From Phaeacidiphilus oryzae TH49 (GTDB lineage: Bacteria > Actinomycetota > Actinomycetes > Streptomycetales > Streptomycetaceae): a stretch of 64,000 nt of DNA. This document shows, piece by piece, positions 20,267 through 29,554 of this stretch. Every line of letters begins with the position of its first letter. Position 1 is the stretch's first letter. The translations under genes were made by a program, and so were the position numbers. The stretch is from assembly GCF_000744815.1 (NCBI RefSeq), contig NZ_JQMQ01000005.1:5599801-5663800 (forward strand), read 5' to 3'. The notes beneath the pieces were generated by a model, which was given only the letters and a program-made list of their open reading frames with translations, was not told the origin of the DNA and searched no databases.

Positions 20267-20881
20267 ATGGCCGGCGCAATGCGCAAGATGGCGGTCTACC
20301 TCGGCCTCGTGGAGGACGATGGTTACGACGGCCAGGGGTACGACCCCGACGACGAGGACTACGGTCCCGAGCCGGAGCCGGTGCGCACCGGACCGACCGA
20401 GGAGATCCCGCAGCAGCAGCCGGCCGCCCAGCCGCGCCCCGCGGCCGCGCCCGCTCCGGTGGCCGCCGCCCCAAGTGCCGCAGTTGCCCCGGTTCGTAGC
20501 GAATCGCCCAGGATGGCTCCCGTGTCATCCATCACACCAGAACGCCGCCACATCGAGAAGAGCGCATCGGTGATCATGCCCAAGGCCAGCTCGGAACGGG
20601 ACGCGTACCGCATCACCACGCTGCACCCACGCACATACAACGAGGCCAGGACCATCGGGGAGCATTTCCGCGAAGGTACACCGGTGATCATGAATCTGAC
20701 GGAGATGGACGACATCGACGCCAAGCGCCTCGTAGACTTCGCGGCTGGACTGGTCTTCGGCTTGCATGGAAGCATCGAGCGGGTGACACAGAAGGTCTTC
20801 CTGCTGTCTCCTGCTAACGTCGATGTCACGGCGGAGGACAAGGCCCGTATCGCCGAGGGTGGGTTCTTCAACCAGAGCTGA
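20267..20881 (+). CDS. sepF: SepF, FtsZ membrane anchor
   Basis: SepF binds the FtsZ tail and tethers the ring to the membrane; Actinobacteria lack FtsA. The protein has 204 residues from ATG 20267, with AGGAG two bases from the codon. An N-terminal amphipathic helix ([18 protein letters not shown]) serves as the membrane anchor. An acidic, then Pro/Ala-rich linker (about 20-85) leads to the C-terminal SepF core ([16 protein letters not shown] onward) with [13 protein letters not shown]. The position next to ftsZ and sepG is canonical. Confidence 0.95.
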   Translation: MAGAMRKMAVYLGLVEDDGYDGQGYDPDDEDYGPEPEPVRTGPTEEIPQQQPAAQPRPAAAPAPVAAAPSAAVAPVRSESPRMAPVSSITPERRHIEKSASVIMPKASSERDAYRITTLHPRTYNEARTIGEHFREGTPVIMNLTEMDDIDAKRLVDFAAGLVFGLHGSIERVTQKVFLLSPANVDVTAEDKARIAEGGFFNQS

Positions 20882-21061
20882 CCCCGGCGCTGCGGAACGA
20901 TCAACCCGCGTGGTTCGTCAGACATCGAGGACTGCGGAACCGCGAGGGGCCAAAGCCGGACGCGCAGCGTCAAACTGACAGACCGACAGCAAGGCAGCAA
21001 GGCAGCTTATGATTCCGCGGGCGGGTGGAACCCACGGGCGGAGCAGGGAGAGGGGTGAGCG

Positions 21062-21346
21062 ATGAACGTCTTCCTCGAAGTCGTGTACATCGCGCTTGAG
21101 GTCTTCCTGATCCTCCTGCTGTTCCGCCTGGTGGTGGACTGGGTGTTCCAGTTCGCCCGCGGCTGGCGGCCGAAGCGGGGCATGGTGGTCGTGCTTGAAT
21201 CCACCTATACCGTGACGGACCCGCCACTCAAGCTTCTGCGGCGGTTCATTCCGCCGTTGCGTCTCGGGGGCGTGGCGCTCGACCTGTCCTTCTTCGTACT
21301 GATGATCATTGTCTGGATCCTGATCTCCGTCGTAGGCGGGCTGTGA
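21062..21346 (+). CDS. sepG: YggT family membrane protein SepG/YlmG
   Basis: This is a small protein (94 residues) with two membrane segments (about 4-28 and 72-93) and a cytosolic loop containing TDPPLKLLRRFIPPLRLGG, the YggT signature. In Streptomyces venezuelae SepG supports FtsZ ring positioning and spore nucleoid compaction. The ATG at 21062 is preceded by GGAGAGGGG. A TATGAT (21008-21013) about 50 bases upstream is a good -10 box, but its -35 is poor. The direct repeat AAGGCAGC AAGGCAGC precedes it. Confidence 0.9.
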   Translation: MNVFLEVVYIALEVFLILLLFRLVVDWVFQFARGWRPKRGMVVVLESTYTVTDPPLKLLRRFIPPLRLGGVALDLSFFVLMIIVWILISVVGGL

Positions 21347-21418
21347 CCGAATGACCGAAGCGATGCACAGAAACCGAGCAGCCCGCCGTTGTGCCGACGA
21401 TCACGTTGAGGTGAAGAG

Positions 21419-22717
21419 ATGCCGTTGACCCCCGAGGACGTTCGGAACAAGCAGTTCACGACCGTCCGCCTCCGCGAGGGCTATGACGAGGACGAGGTCG
21501 ATGCCTTCCTCGATGAGGTCGAGGCGGAGCTGACCCGGCTTCTGCGGGAGAACGAGGACCTGCGCGCCAAGCTGGCCGCGGCGAGCCGTGCGGCCGCCCA
21601 GAACCAGCAGCGCAAGCCCGAACCGCAGGACCAGCACCAGCGTCCGGGCGGTGCCCCCGTCCCCGCCGCCATATCCGGCCCGCCGGCCCCGGGCCAGCAG
21701 GCCGGGCAGCCGACCCAGGCGATGCCGCAGATGCCGCAGCAGATGGGCCACCCCGGCCCGCCGCAGCTGGCCGGCCCGCCCCAGCTTCCGGGCGCCCCGC
21801 AGCTGCCCGGCCCCGGCGGCCACGGCCCCGGCCCGATGGGCGGCCCCGGCGGTCCCGGCCACCACGGTCCGGGCCCGATGGGCGGCCCCATGGGCGGCCC
21901 TGGTCAGCAGCACCAGCAGCAGCTTCAGCAGCACCAGCAACACCAGCAGCCCCACCTGCCGCAGCAGCAGCAGGGTGGCGGTGACAGCGCCTCCCGCGTG
22001 CTCGCCCTCGCGCAGCAGACCGCGGACCAGGCCATCGCCGAGGCGCGTTCCGAGGCCAACAAGATCGTCGGCGAGGCCCGCAGCCGCGCCGAGGGTCTGG
22101 AGCGGGACGCCCGCGCCAAGGCCGACGCGCTGGAGCGGGACGCGCAGGAGAAGCACCGCGTCGCGATGGGCTCCCTGGAGTCCGCCCGCGCCACGCTGGA
22201 GCGCAAGGTCGAGGACCTGCGCGCCTTCGAGCGCGAGTACCGCACGCGGCTGAAGTCCTACCTGGAGACCCAGCTGCGCCAGCTGGAGAACCAGGCGGAC
22301 GACTCGCTCGCCCCGCCGCGCACCCCGGCCACCGCCTCGCTGCCCCCGGCGGCCTCGTCCATGTCGTCGATGTCTCCGGTCGGAGCGTCCCCGATGGGCG
22401 GCCAGACCTTCGGTGGCAACCAGAGCTTCGGCGGCGGCTCGGCCTCCGGCCCGAACGCGGGCGGCAACGGCGGTCCCAGCTTCGGCGGCTTCTCCGGCGC
22501 GGGCTCCTCCGCGCAGCAGCACGGGGCGGCCGGCGGCAACGGTCGCGGCGGCGTCGGCGCCCAGAACGGCGGCGGCCCGACCGGTGGCGGCCAGCAGCAG
22601 ATGGCTCCCACCATGACCCAGCCGATGGCGGCGGTCCGCCCGCAGCCTCCGCAGCCGATGCAGCAGGCCCCGACGCCGATGCGCGGCTTCCTCATCGACG
22701 AGGAGAACGACAGCTGA
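21419..22717 (+). CDS. divIVA: Polar growth protein DivIVA
   Basis: DivIVA is a coiled-coil protein that marks negatively curved membrane at hyphal tips and directs apical growth and branching; it is essential in Streptomyces. The protein has 432 residues. The conserved N-terminal lipid-binding domain begins MPLTPEDVRNKQF and contains LREGYDEDEVDAFLDEVE. A long linker rich in Pro, Gly, Gln and Met (about 60-190, with repeats such as GPMGGP and HQQQLQQHQQ) leads to a second coiled coil (about 195-290, including EREYRTRLKSYLE). The tail is again Gly/Gln-rich. A strong hairpin follows. Confidence 0.97.
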   Translation: MPLTPEDVRNKQFTTVRLREGYDEDEVDAFLDEVEAELTRLLRENEDLRAKLAAASRAAAQNQQRKPEPQDQHQRPGGAPVPAAISGPPAPGQQAGQPTQAMPQMPQQMGHPGPPQLAGPPQLPGAPQLPGPGGHGPGPMGGPGGPGHHGPGPMGGPMGGPGQQHQQQLQQHQQHQQPHLPQQQQGGGDSASRVLALAQQTADQAIAEARSEANKIVGEARSRAEGLERDARAKADALERDAQEKHRVAMGSLESARATLERKVEDLRAFEREYRTRLKSYLETQLRQLENQADDSLAPPRTPATASLPPAASSMSSMSPVGASPMGGQTFGGNQSFGGGSASGPNAGGNGGPSFGGFSGAGSSAQQHGAAGGNGRGGVGAQNGGGPTGGGQQQMAPTMTQPMAAVRPQPPQPMQQAPTPMRGFLIDEENDS

Positions 22718-22740
22718 GGACGTCGCCCCGACCCCTCACC

Positions 22741-22773
22741 GAAGCGCCCCGGCCTCCCCGGCCGGGGCGCTTC
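22741..22773 (+). terminator. Terminator of divIVA
   Basis: A perfect 14-base stem (GAAGCGCCCCGGCC with GGCCGGGGCGCTTC) has a 5-base loop and lies 24 bases after the divIVA stop. No U-tract follows, which is common in Streptomyces. Confidence 0.8.
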
Positions 22774-22881
22774 GGCGTTCCCGGTACCGCCGCGAGGCAG
22801 CGCCGCAGGCGCGAGTATGAGGCGCGGGGCTGTGACATCAGCGACTCTGCCGCGGGACGTGCCCGGTAGCGCCCCGGGCGC

Positions 22882-23137
22882 GGCGCCGCAGGCGCGAGTA
22901 AGGGGCGCGGGGAACTGCGCGCCCAGGCGGCTACGGCGCTGGACTCGGCAACGGCCACCGGGTTGCAACCCGAACTCCGTACCCGACTGCGGCGCTGCGC
23001 CCGGGGCGGGGCGCCGCAGGCGCGGGTAAGGGGCGCGGGGAACTGCGCGCCCAGGCGGCCGCGGCGCTGCACTCGGCAACGGCCACCGGGTTGCAACCCG
23101 AGCTCCGTACCCGGACTGCGGCGCTGCGCCCGGGGCG
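22882..23137. repeat. Dispersed repeat family, copy 2 (two tandem 128-base units)
   Basis: Units begin at 22882 and 23010 with GGCGCCGCAGGCGCG, followed by the arm core GGGGCGCGGGGAACTGCGC, a CGGCAACGGCCACCGGGTTGC stretch, and GCGGCGCTGCGCCCGGG. The two units differ at only a few bases. They carry the left arm and spacer but no right arm. Confidence 0.85.
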
Positions 23138-23178
23138 GCCAGGCGGGGTCCGGGGCGGCCAGCCCCGGGAAACGGGAA

Positions 23179-23222
23179 GGGGCGGGGCCGGGGCGAGGCG
23201 CAAGATACCCCGGCCCCGCCCC
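23179..23222 (-). terminator. Terminator of ileS
   Basis: A perfect 15-base inverted repeat (GGGGCGGGGCCGGGG at 23179-23193, complement at 23208-23222) has a 14-base loop. It lies 10 bases downstream of the ileS stop on the minus strand. Confidence 0.8.
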
Positions 23223-23232
23223 GCCCCAGTGG

Positions 23233-26200
23233 CTACGCCTTGCGCAGCCAGAAGGACACCGCGAGCCCCTCGTCGGAGAACTCCCGCTCGGCCCAGTCCG
23301 GCCGGCCCTCCGCGCCGGAGAACTCCACCGCCAGCACCTCCTCCGCGATCAGCGCGGAATGTGCCGCCAGCGCCTCGCCGGTCTCCTGCGACGCCGCCCG
23401 GTACCGCAGCACGATCCTGTCCGCGACCTCGAGACCGCTGCCCTTCCGCGCCTCCTGCACCTGCCGGATGAAGTCCCGGGCCAGCCCCGCCAGCCGCAGC
23501 TCCGGCGTGACCGCCAGGTCGAGCGCCACCGTCGCGCCCGCCTCGCTGGCCACGGCCCAGCCCTCCCGCGGGGTCTCCGTGATGAAGACCTCCTCCGGGG
23601 AGAGCGAGACCGTCTCGCCGCCGACCAGGACCTCCGCCGCCCCCGACTCCCGCAGCGCCGCGCTCAGCGCCGCCGCGTCGGCCGCCGCGACCGCCTTGGC
23701 CACGTCCTGCACGCCCTTGCCGAACCGCTTGCCCAGCGCCCGGAAGTTCGCCTTGGCGGTGGTGTCGACCAGCGACCCCCCGACCTCGGCCAGCGACTCC
23801 AGCCGCTCGACGTTCAGCTCCTCGGCGATCTGCGCCCGCAGCTCTTCGCCCAGCGCCTCGTACCCCTGGGCGGAGACCAGCGCCCGGCTGAGCGGCTGCC
23901 GGGTCTTGACCCCGGACTCCGCCCGGGTCGCCCGCCCCAGCTCGACCAGCCGTCGCACCAGCGCCATCTGCTGCGACAGCGAGCGGTCCACCAGCGTCTC
24001 GTCGGCCTCCGGGTACGCGGCCAGGTGCACGGACTCGGCGGCGTTCGGCGCCACCGGCACCACCAGGTCCTGCCAGACCCGCTCGGTGATGAACGGGGTG
24101 AGCGGCGCCATCAGCCGGGTCACCGTCTCGACGGCCTCGTGGAGGGTGGCGAGCGCCGCCGGGTCGCCCTGCCAGAAGCGCCGCCGGGCCCGCCGGACGT
24201 ACCAGTTGGAGAGGTCGTCGACGAAGCCGGAGAGCAGCTTGCCGGTGCGCTGGGTGTCGTAGTTCTCCAGCGCCGCGTCGACCTCCTTGACCAGCTGGTT
24301 GAGCTCGCTGAGCACCCAGCGGTCGAGCACCGGCCGCTCGCTCGGAGCCGGGTCGGAGGCGCTCGGCGCCCAGCCCGCCGTACGGGCGTAGAGCGCCTGG
24401 AAGGCGACGGTGTTCCAGTAGGTCAGCAGGGTCTTGCGGACGACCTCCTGGATCGTCCCGTGCCCGACCCGCCGGGCCGCCCAGGGGGAGCCGCCGGCGG
24501 CCATGAACCACCGCACCGCGTCGGCCCCGTGCCGGTCCATCAGCGGGATCGGCTCCAGGGTGTTGCCCAGGTGCTTGGACATCTTCCGGCCGTCCTCGGC
24601 CAGGATGTGCCCGAGGCAGACCACGTTCTCGTACGAGGAGCGGTCGAAGACCAGGGTCCCGACCGCCATCAGGGTGTAGAACCAGCCGCGGGTCTGGTCG
24701 ATCGCCTCGCAGATGAACTGCGCCGGGTAGCGCCGCTCGAACAGCTCGGTGTTCCGGTACGGGTAGCCGTACTGGGCGAACGGCATCGAGCCCGAGTCGT
24801 ACCAGGCGTCGATCACCTCGGGGACGCGCACGCTGGTCTCGGCGCAGCCGGCCGCCGGGCAGGTGAACGTCACGTCGTCGATGAACGGCCGGTGCGGGTC
24901 CAGGTCGGTCAGGTCGCGGCCGGCCAGCTCGCCCAGCTCGGCCAGCGAGCCGACGCAGGTCAGGTGGCCCTCGCCGCAGCGCCAGATGGGCAGCGGGGTG
25001 CCCCAGTACCGGTTGCGGCTGAGCGCCCAGTCGATGTTGTTGTTCAGCCAGTCGCCGAAGCGGCCGTGCTTGACCGTCTCCGGGAACCAGTTGGTCCGCT
25101 CGTTCTCCCGCAGCAGCTCGTCCTTGACCGCGGTCGTCCGGATGTACCAGGACGGCTGCGCGTAGTAGAGGAGCGCGGTGTGGCAGCGCCAGCAGTGCGG
25201 GTAGCTGTGCTCGTACGGCAGGTGCTTGAAGAGGAGGCCGCGCGCGTCCAGGTCGGCGACCAGGTCCTCGTCCGCCTTCTTGAAGAACTTGCCGCCCACC
25301 AGCGGGAGTTCGGGCTCGAAGGTGCCGTCGGGCAGCACCGGGTTGACCACCGGCAGACCGTAGGACTTGCAGACCCGCATGTCGTCCTCGCCGAAGGCGG
25401 GGGACTGGTGGACCAGGCCGGTGCCGTCCTCGGTGGTGACGTAGCCGTCGTTGACCACGAAGTGGGCGGGGGAGTCGAAGGAGATCAGCTCGAACGGCCG
25501 CTGGTAGGTCCAGCGCTCCATCTCGGCGCCGGTGAAGGACTCGCCGGTGGCGGTCCAGCCCTCGCCGAGCGACTGCGCCAGCAGCGGCTCGGCGACGACC
25601 ACCTTCTCGTTCCCGTCCGTGGCCACCACGTAGCGCACCTCGGGGTGGGCGGCGACGGCGGTGTTGGAGACCAGGGTCCACGGCGTGGTCGTCCAGACCA
25701 GCAGCGCGGCCTGCCCGGCCAGCGGGCCGGAGGTGAGCGGGAACCGCACGTACACCGAGGGGTCGACGATGGTCTCGTAGCCCTGGGCCAGCTCGTGGTC
25801 GGAGAGGCCGGTGCCGCAGCGCGGGCACCACGGGGCCACCCGGAAGTCCTGGACCAGCAGCCCCTTGTCGAAGATCTGCTTGAGCGACCACCACACCGAC
25901 TCGACGTAGGACGGGTTCATCGTCCAGTACGCGTTGTCCAGGTCGGTCCAGTACCCCATCCGGCGGGTCAGCGCCTGGAAGGCGTCCACGTGCCGGGAGA
26001 CGGACTCGCGGCACTTCTCGTTGAACTCGGCGACGCCGTAGGCCTCGATGTCCGGCTTGCCGCTGAAGCCGAGCTCCTTCTCCACCGCCAGCTCGACCGG
26101 CAGGCCGTGGCAGTCCCAGCCGGCCTTCCGGGGGACGTGGTAGCCCTTCATGGTGCGGTAGCGGGGGAAGACGTCCTTGAAGACCCGGGCCTCGATGTGG

Positions 26201-26409
26201 TGGGCGCCGGGCATGCCGTTGGCGGTCGGCGGGCCCTCGTTGAAGATCCACTCCGGACGCCCCTCGGTCTCCTCCAGGGTGCGCTGGAAGATCTTGTTCT
26301 GCTCCCAGAAGGCGAGGATGCCGTGCTCCAGCTCCGGCAGGTCGACCTGCGCCGGAACGGCGCGGTAGCCGGGACCGCTGGGGGTGGGGGTCGGGTCGCT
26401 GGTGGTCAT
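23233..26409 (-). CDS. ileS: Isoleucyl-tRNA synthetase
   Basis: IleS charges tRNA-Ile and edits misactivated valine. The protein has 1058 residues from ATG 26409, with GGAGGAAG about 11 bases upstream. The class I signatures are the HIGH-type motif in NGMPGAHHIEARV (about residue 64) and KMSKHLGN. The editing domain carries WTTTPWTLVSNTAVAAHP. The length and sequence fit the larger, eukaryote-like IleS clade found in many actinobacteria, which often tolerates mupirocin; that property is inference. Expression is probably controlled by the T-box leader upstream. Confidence 0.97.
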   Translation of the reverse strand: MTTSDPTPTPSGPGYRAVPAQVDLPELEHGILAFWEQNKIFQRTLEETEGRPEWIFNEGPPTANGMPGAHHIEARVFKDVFPRYRTMKGYHVPRKAGWDCHGLPVELAVEKELGFSGKPDIEAYGVAEFNEKCRESVSRHVDAFQALTRRMGYWTDLDNAYWTMNPSYVESVWWSLKQIFDKGLLVQDFRVAPWCPRCGTGLSDHELAQGYETIVDPSVYVRFPLTSGPLAGQAALLVWTTTPWTLVSNTAVAAHPEVRYVVATDGNEKVVVAEPLLAQSLGEGWTATGESFTGAEMERWTYQRPFELISFDSPAHFVVNDGYVTTEDGTGLVHQSPAFGEDDMRVCKSYGLPVVNPVLPDGTFEPELPLVGGKFFKKADEDLVADLDARGLLFKHLPYEHSYPHCWRCHTALLYYAQPSWYIRTTAVKDELLRENERTNWFPETVKHGRFGDWLNNNIDWALSRNRYWGTPLPIWRCGEGHLTCVGSLAELGELAGRDLTDLDPHRPFIDDVTFTCPAAGCAETSVRVPEVIDAWYDSGSMPFAQYGYPYRNTELFERRYPAQFICEAIDQTRGWFYTLMAVGTLVFDRSSYENVVCLGHILAEDGRKMSKHLGNTLEPIPLMDRHGADAVRWFMAAGGSPWAARRVGHGTIQEVVRKTLLTYWNTVAFQALYARTAGWAPSASDPAPSERPVLDRWVLSELNQLVKEVDAALENYDTQRTGKLLSGFVDDLSNWYVRRARRRFWQGDPAALATLHEAVETVTRLMAPLTPFITERVWQDLVVPVAPNAAESVHLAAYPEADETLVDRSLSQQMALVRRLVELGRATRAESGVKTRQPLSRALVSAQGYEALGEELRAQIAEELNVERLESLAEVGGSLVDTTAKANFRALGKRFGKGVQDVAKAVAAADAAALSAALRESGAAEVLVGGETVSLSPEEVFITETPREGWAVASEAGATVALDLAVTPELRLAGLARDFIRQVQEARKGSGLEVADRIVLRYRAASQETGEALAAHSALIAEEVLAVEFSGAEGRPDWAEREFSDEGLAVSFWLRKA

Positions 26410-26428
26410 GGGCGCTGATCTTCCTCCG

Positions 26429-26700
26429 GCGGACGAACTCTGCTCCGACGGAGGGACGAGAACACCGCTCCTGCAGCGGCGGGCCCGCGGTACCACCCTC
26501 CTTGACCGCGATACGGGCCGATGCCCGGTCACGGCCCCCTCATTGGGGTTTGCGGTCGGTTCTACTCGCCCCGGGCGGGGCTTTCCTCCGACGGCTCCGG
26601 GGTGATCTTCCCGCCCGCGCACGCCCCCGGGCTCACACCGTCCCCGGGTCGCTCATGGCTGCGTTCGGAGGTACTCCTCCCCATCCACGCCTCGCACGGG
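26429..26700 (-). promoter_or_regulatory. T-box riboswitch of ileS
   Basis: Read on the minus strand, the leader contains the T-box bulge TGGTACCGCG (complement of 26486-26495), able to pair with the acceptor end of an uncharged tRNA with discriminator A. A stem I specifier region reads GAAGATCACC, with the isoleucine codon ATC at 26604-26606 followed by A. Translation-controlling Ile T-boxes are known in Actinobacteria. CCTCC after the T-box (about 26446-26450) could pair with the ribosome site GGAGGA near 26424, which fits sequestration rather than termination. Confidence 0.88.
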
Positions 26701-26701
26701 C

Positions 26702-26707
26702 AGTCTA
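26702..26707 (-). promoter_or_regulatory. -10 element of the ileS leader
   Basis: TAGACT on the minus strand would start transcription near 26695, at the beginning of the T-box leader. The -35 region is not clear. Confidence 0.5.
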
Positions 26708-27047
26708 CAGGTGCGCGGGGCGTGCGCCTGACGCGCCGTCCGATGATCGTGACTCGGGGCGATTATCGGGTCACGATCTGGGCACAAACTCGTCAGGTCG
26801 CAGACGGGGCCTGCCGGATGCCCGCCACGGATGGCTAGGGGGATGTCCGGTATGTCTCGTTGTGATGCGATTTCCAACGAATTATCGTTCCGGCACTGCG
26901 TCGCGCATCGCTGCGCGGCGTTCAGCAGTGTCCGGAGCCAGTGCGAAGTCGTCTAAGGGGTCGTGAAAAGCCATGGCGGACAAGGCAATGAGCGGTTGCG
27001 CGGCAGGCCGTGCGGGGACGCCTTTGGTCGACCCGGGGGAGGGGACC
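26708..27047. other. Divergent region between the ileS T-box and the dksA-like gene
   Basis: No gene is supported. A possible plus-strand promoter is TTGTGA (26860-26865) with TTATCG (26882-26887), spacer 16. The local base composition is less GC-rich than the rest of the window. An ATG at 26973 is in frame with the zinc-finger gene, but its first 25 codons have poor codon bias. Confidence 0.4.
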
Positions 27048-27602
27048 GTGACCCGGCGCAAGACCAGTACCAGCACGAGCAGGCCGACGGCGCGCAGTCG
27101 TACGACACGCGCCGCCACCGGCGCCCGTGCCGGGAGGACGGCCGCGGGAGCGGCCTCCTCCGGCGCCGCCGCCCCGGCCCAGCCGCTCGCCGAGCGGCCG
27201 TCGGATCCGGCGGCGCTCCCGGTCCGTCCCGGGGAGGACCCCTGGACCCAGACCGAGATCGACGAGCTGATCGCCGGGCTCACCGGCGAGGCCGACCGGC
27301 TGCGCGAGGAGATCCGCACGGCGGAGCTGGCGATCAGCGGGCTGATGCGCGACTCCGGCGACGGGGCGGGCGATGACCAGGTGGACGCGGGCACCAAGAA
27401 CATCTCCCGCGAGCACGAGCTGGCGCTCACCAACAACGCGCGGGACATGCTGGCGCAGACGGAGCGGGCGCTCACCCGCCTCAGCACGGTCGCCTTCGGC
27501 GCCTGCGAGTCCTGCGGCGGCCCGATCGGGAAGGCCCGCATGCAGGCGTTCCCCCGGGCGAGCCTCTGCGTGGAGTGCAAGCAGAAGCAGGAGCGCCGCT
27601 GA
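27048..27602 (+). CDS. DksA/TraR family zinc finger protein
   Basis: The product (184 residues) has a basic, Ser/Thr/Ala-rich N-terminus, a helical coiled-coil section (about 70-150) and a C-terminal C4 zinc finger with CESCGG and CVECK. DksA/TraR proteins bind the secondary channel of RNA polymerase, but many actinobacterial members are uncharacterised. The GTG at 27048 is chosen because GGGGGAGGGG lies right before it and coding bias begins there. ATG 26973 would add 25 poorly coding residues. The gene is next to ileS and lspA, as in Streptomyces. Confidence 0.85.
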   Translation: MTRRKTSTSTSRPTARSRTTRAATGARAGRTAAGAASSGAAAPAQPLAERPSDPAALPVRPGEDPWTQTEIDELIAGLTGEADRLREEIRTAELAISGLMRDSGDGAGDDQVDAGTKNISREHELALTNNARDMLAQTERALTRLSTVAFGACESCGGPIGKARMQAFPRASLCVECKQKQERR

Positions 27603-27639
27603 CCACGCCCGCCCCGGCGCAGCGCCGAAGGCGCAAGTA

Positions 27640-27769
27640 AGGGGCGCGGGGAACTGCGCCGCCGACCAGGCAGGCTGCCGCACCCGGCAACGGAGAGTGG
27701 GTTGCAACCCAGTCGCCGTCGCCGGGTGCGGCGCCGTGGCCGGCCGGGCGCGCAGTTCCCCGCGCCCCT
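27640..27769. repeat. Dispersed palindrome family, copy 3 (two-armed)
   Basis: Perfect 20-base arms (27640-27659, 27750-27769; AGGGGCGCGGGGAACTGCGC) enclose a 90-base spacer with the 14-base palindrome TGGGTTGCAACCCA at 27698-27711. It fills most of the gap between the zinc-finger gene and lspA. Confidence 0.85.
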
Positions 27770-27854
27770 GGGTTTTGCGGCTGCGCCGCGACAACCCCGG
27801 GGCGCAGCCCCGCGGCGCCCGCCGCCCGCGCAGCGCACCGCGCTCGCGCTACCC

Positions 27855-28556
27855 TTGCCGCACCACCCGATACGTCTCGCGGAGCGCATCATCAGTACGC
27901 CAGGCACACCGGATTCGGATCAGCAGGCGCCCGAAGACGCCCCGGCACCCCCCGCCGGCGCGTCCCGCGCCATACTGCGGCGCCGCCGGATCGGCATCCT
28001 TCTCGCCGTCGCCGCCTTCGCCTACCTCCTCGACCTCGGCAGCAAGATGCTCGTGGTCGCCAAGCTGGAGGGGCACGACCCGATCCGGGTGATCGGCGAC
28101 CTCCTCGAGTTCCAGGTCATCCGGAACTCCGGAGCGGCGTTCAGCATGGGCCAGGCGATGACCATCGTCTTCACCGCGATCGCCGCCGCCGTGATCGTGG
28201 TGATCTGCCGGCTCGCCCGCAAGCTGTACAGCCTGCCCTGGGCGATCGCCCTCGGCCTGCTGCTCGGCGGCGCCTTCGGCAACCTGACCGACCGGGTCTT
28301 CCGCTGGCCGAGCGTCTTCCGCGGCGAGGTCGTCGACTTCATCTCGGTGAAGCACTTCGCGGTCTTCAACCTGGCCGACTCGGCCATCGTCTGCGGCGGC
28401 ATCCTGGTGGTCCTGCTCTCCTTCCTCGGCACCAACCCGGACGGCTCCACCCACCGCGAGGCCGGCAAGCCGGGCGACCAGCCGGGGCAGTCCGACGGCC
28501 CCTCCGCACAGAGCAAGGACTCCGGCGGGGCGGCCTCCGCCGAAGCCGCGGGCTGA
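27855..28556 (+). CDS. lspA: Lipoprotein signal peptidase (signal peptidase II)
   Basis: LspA cleaves prolipoprotein signal peptides after diacylglyceryl transfer. Four membrane segments are visible. The family motif NSGAAFSM and the two catalytic aspartates, in GEVVDFI and FNLADSAI, are present. The start is uncertain: the frame is open far upstream into the repeat, with no clear ribosome site. TTG 27855 (233 residues) is chosen because coding-like sequence begins there. The TACCCT at 27850-27855 may be a -10 box, so the true start could be slightly downstream. The C-terminal ~45 residues are a Gly/Ser/Ala tail. Confidence 0.9.
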   Translation: MPHHPIRLAERIISTPGTPDSDQQAPEDAPAPPAGASRAILRRRRIGILLAVAAFAYLLDLGSKMLVVAKLEGHDPIRVIGDLLEFQVIRNSGAAFSMGQAMTIVFTAIAAAVIVVICRLARKLYSLPWAIALGLLLGGAFGNLTDRVFRWPSVFRGEVVDFISVKHFAVFNLADSAIVCGGILVVLLSFLGTNPDGSTHREAGKPGDQPGQSDGPSAQSKDSGGAASAEAAG

Positions 28557-28598
28557 CCTCTCCGCCCACCTCCGCGACGGGACGTCCCAGCTCTCCGG

Positions 28599-28604
28599 CA
28601 TACT
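28599..28604 (+). promoter_or_regulatory. Leaderless-type -10 element of rluD
   Basis: CATACT ends seven bases before the GTG at 28612. No ribosome site is present, so a leaderless transcript is likely. Confidence 0.5.
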
Positions 28605-28611
28605 CGACCGG

Positions 28612-29550
28612 GTGAGCACCGTTCCGCAGATCCGGTCCCTACCCGTGCCCGACGGCCTCGAGGGCGAGCGTCTCGACGCCGCCCTCGCCCGCATGTTCGG
28701 CTTCTCCCGCACCAAGGCCGCCGAGCTCGCGGCATCGGGCAAGGTCACCCTGGACGGTGCCCAGGCGGGCAAGTCCGAGCGGGTCACCGCCGGCTCCTGG
28801 CTGGAGGTCGAGATGCCGGCCGAGGCCGCCCCGGTGGAGGTCGTCGCCGAACCGGTCGAGGGAATGCGGATCGTCCACGACGACGACCACCTGGTGGTCG
28901 TCGACAAGCCGGTCGGCGTCGCCGCCCACCCCAGCCCCGGCTGGACCGGGACCACCGTGGTCGGCGGGCTGGCCGCGGCCGGCTACCGGATCGCCACCTC
29001 GGGCGCCGCCGAGCGCCAGGGCGTCGTCCACCGCCTGGACGTCGGCACCTCGGGGCTGATGGTGGTCGCCAAGTCCGAGCTGGCGTACGCGAACCTCAAG
29101 CAGCAGTTCCGGGACCGGGTCCCGGACAAGCGCTACCACACCCTGGTCCAGGGCCACCCGGACCCGCTGAGCGGAACGGTGGACGCGCCGATCGGCCGGC
29201 ACCCCAGCAACGACTGGAAGTGGGCGGTGACCGCGGCCGGCAAGCCCTCCGTCACCCACTACGACCTGATCGAGGCGTACCGCGCGGCCTCGCTGCTCGC
29301 GGTGAAGCTGGAGACCGGCCGCACCCACCAGATCCGGGTGCACATGTCCGCCCTCCGCCACCCGTGCGTCGGCGACCTCACCTACGGCGCCGACCCGACC
29401 CTGGCCAAGCGCCTGGGCCTCTCCCGGCAGTGGCTGCACGCCGTCCACCTCGGCTTCGAGCACCCGGGCGACGGGGCGTGGGTGGAGTTCGACAGCCCCT
29501 ACCCGGACGACCTCCAGCACGCCCTCGACGCCATCGCCTCGGAGAGCTGA
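28612..29550 (+). CDS. rluD: RluA/RluD family 23S rRNA pseudouridine synthase
   Basis: This enzyme isomerises uridines in 23S rRNA (helix 69 for RluD). The protein has 312 residues. An N-terminal S4 domain ([21 protein letters not shown]) precedes the catalytic domain. The family motif [16 protein letters not shown] contains the catalytic Asp, and [12 protein letters not shown] follows later. It lies 55 bases after lspA. The exact uridine targets cannot be told from sequence, so RluD is the nearest family name. Confidence 0.9.
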   Translation: MSTVPQIRSLPVPDGLEGERLDAALARMFGFSRTKAAELAASGKVTLDGAQAGKSERVTAGSWLEVEMPAEAAPVEVVAEPVEGMRIVHDDDHLVVVDKPVGVAAHPSPGWTGTTVVGGLAAAGYRIATSGAAERQGVVHRLDVGTSGLMVVAKSELAYANLKQQFRDRVPDKRYHTLVQGHPDPLSGTVDAPIGRHPSNDWKWAVTAAGKPSVTHYDLIEAYRAASLLAVKLETGRTHQIRVHMSALRHPCVGDLTYGADPTLAKRLGLSRQWLHAVHLGFEHPGDGAWVEFDSPYPDDLQHALDAIASES

Positions 29551-29554
29551 CACC

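Larger units (their letters stand above)
22718..23232. other. divIVA-ileS intergenic region: two terminators and a tandem repeat
   Basis: The genes converge here and no gene is visible. The region has a divIVA terminator, a decayed repeat copy near 22795, two tandem 128-base repeat units and the ileS terminator (separate entries). Confidence 0.8.

Noticed and set aside
22882-23137. Tandem units as a CRISPR array
   Set aside because: Units are 128 bases long with no short repeat and variable spacer structure, and no cas genes are present.
22963-26418. A 1151-codon plus-strand open frame over ileS
   Set aside because: The minus-strand frame is full-length IleS with all motifs; the plus frame is a His/Arg/Gly-rich shadow.
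26502-26966. Open frames on the plus strand over the ileS leader
   Set aside because: They overlap the structured T-box region and lack coding bias.
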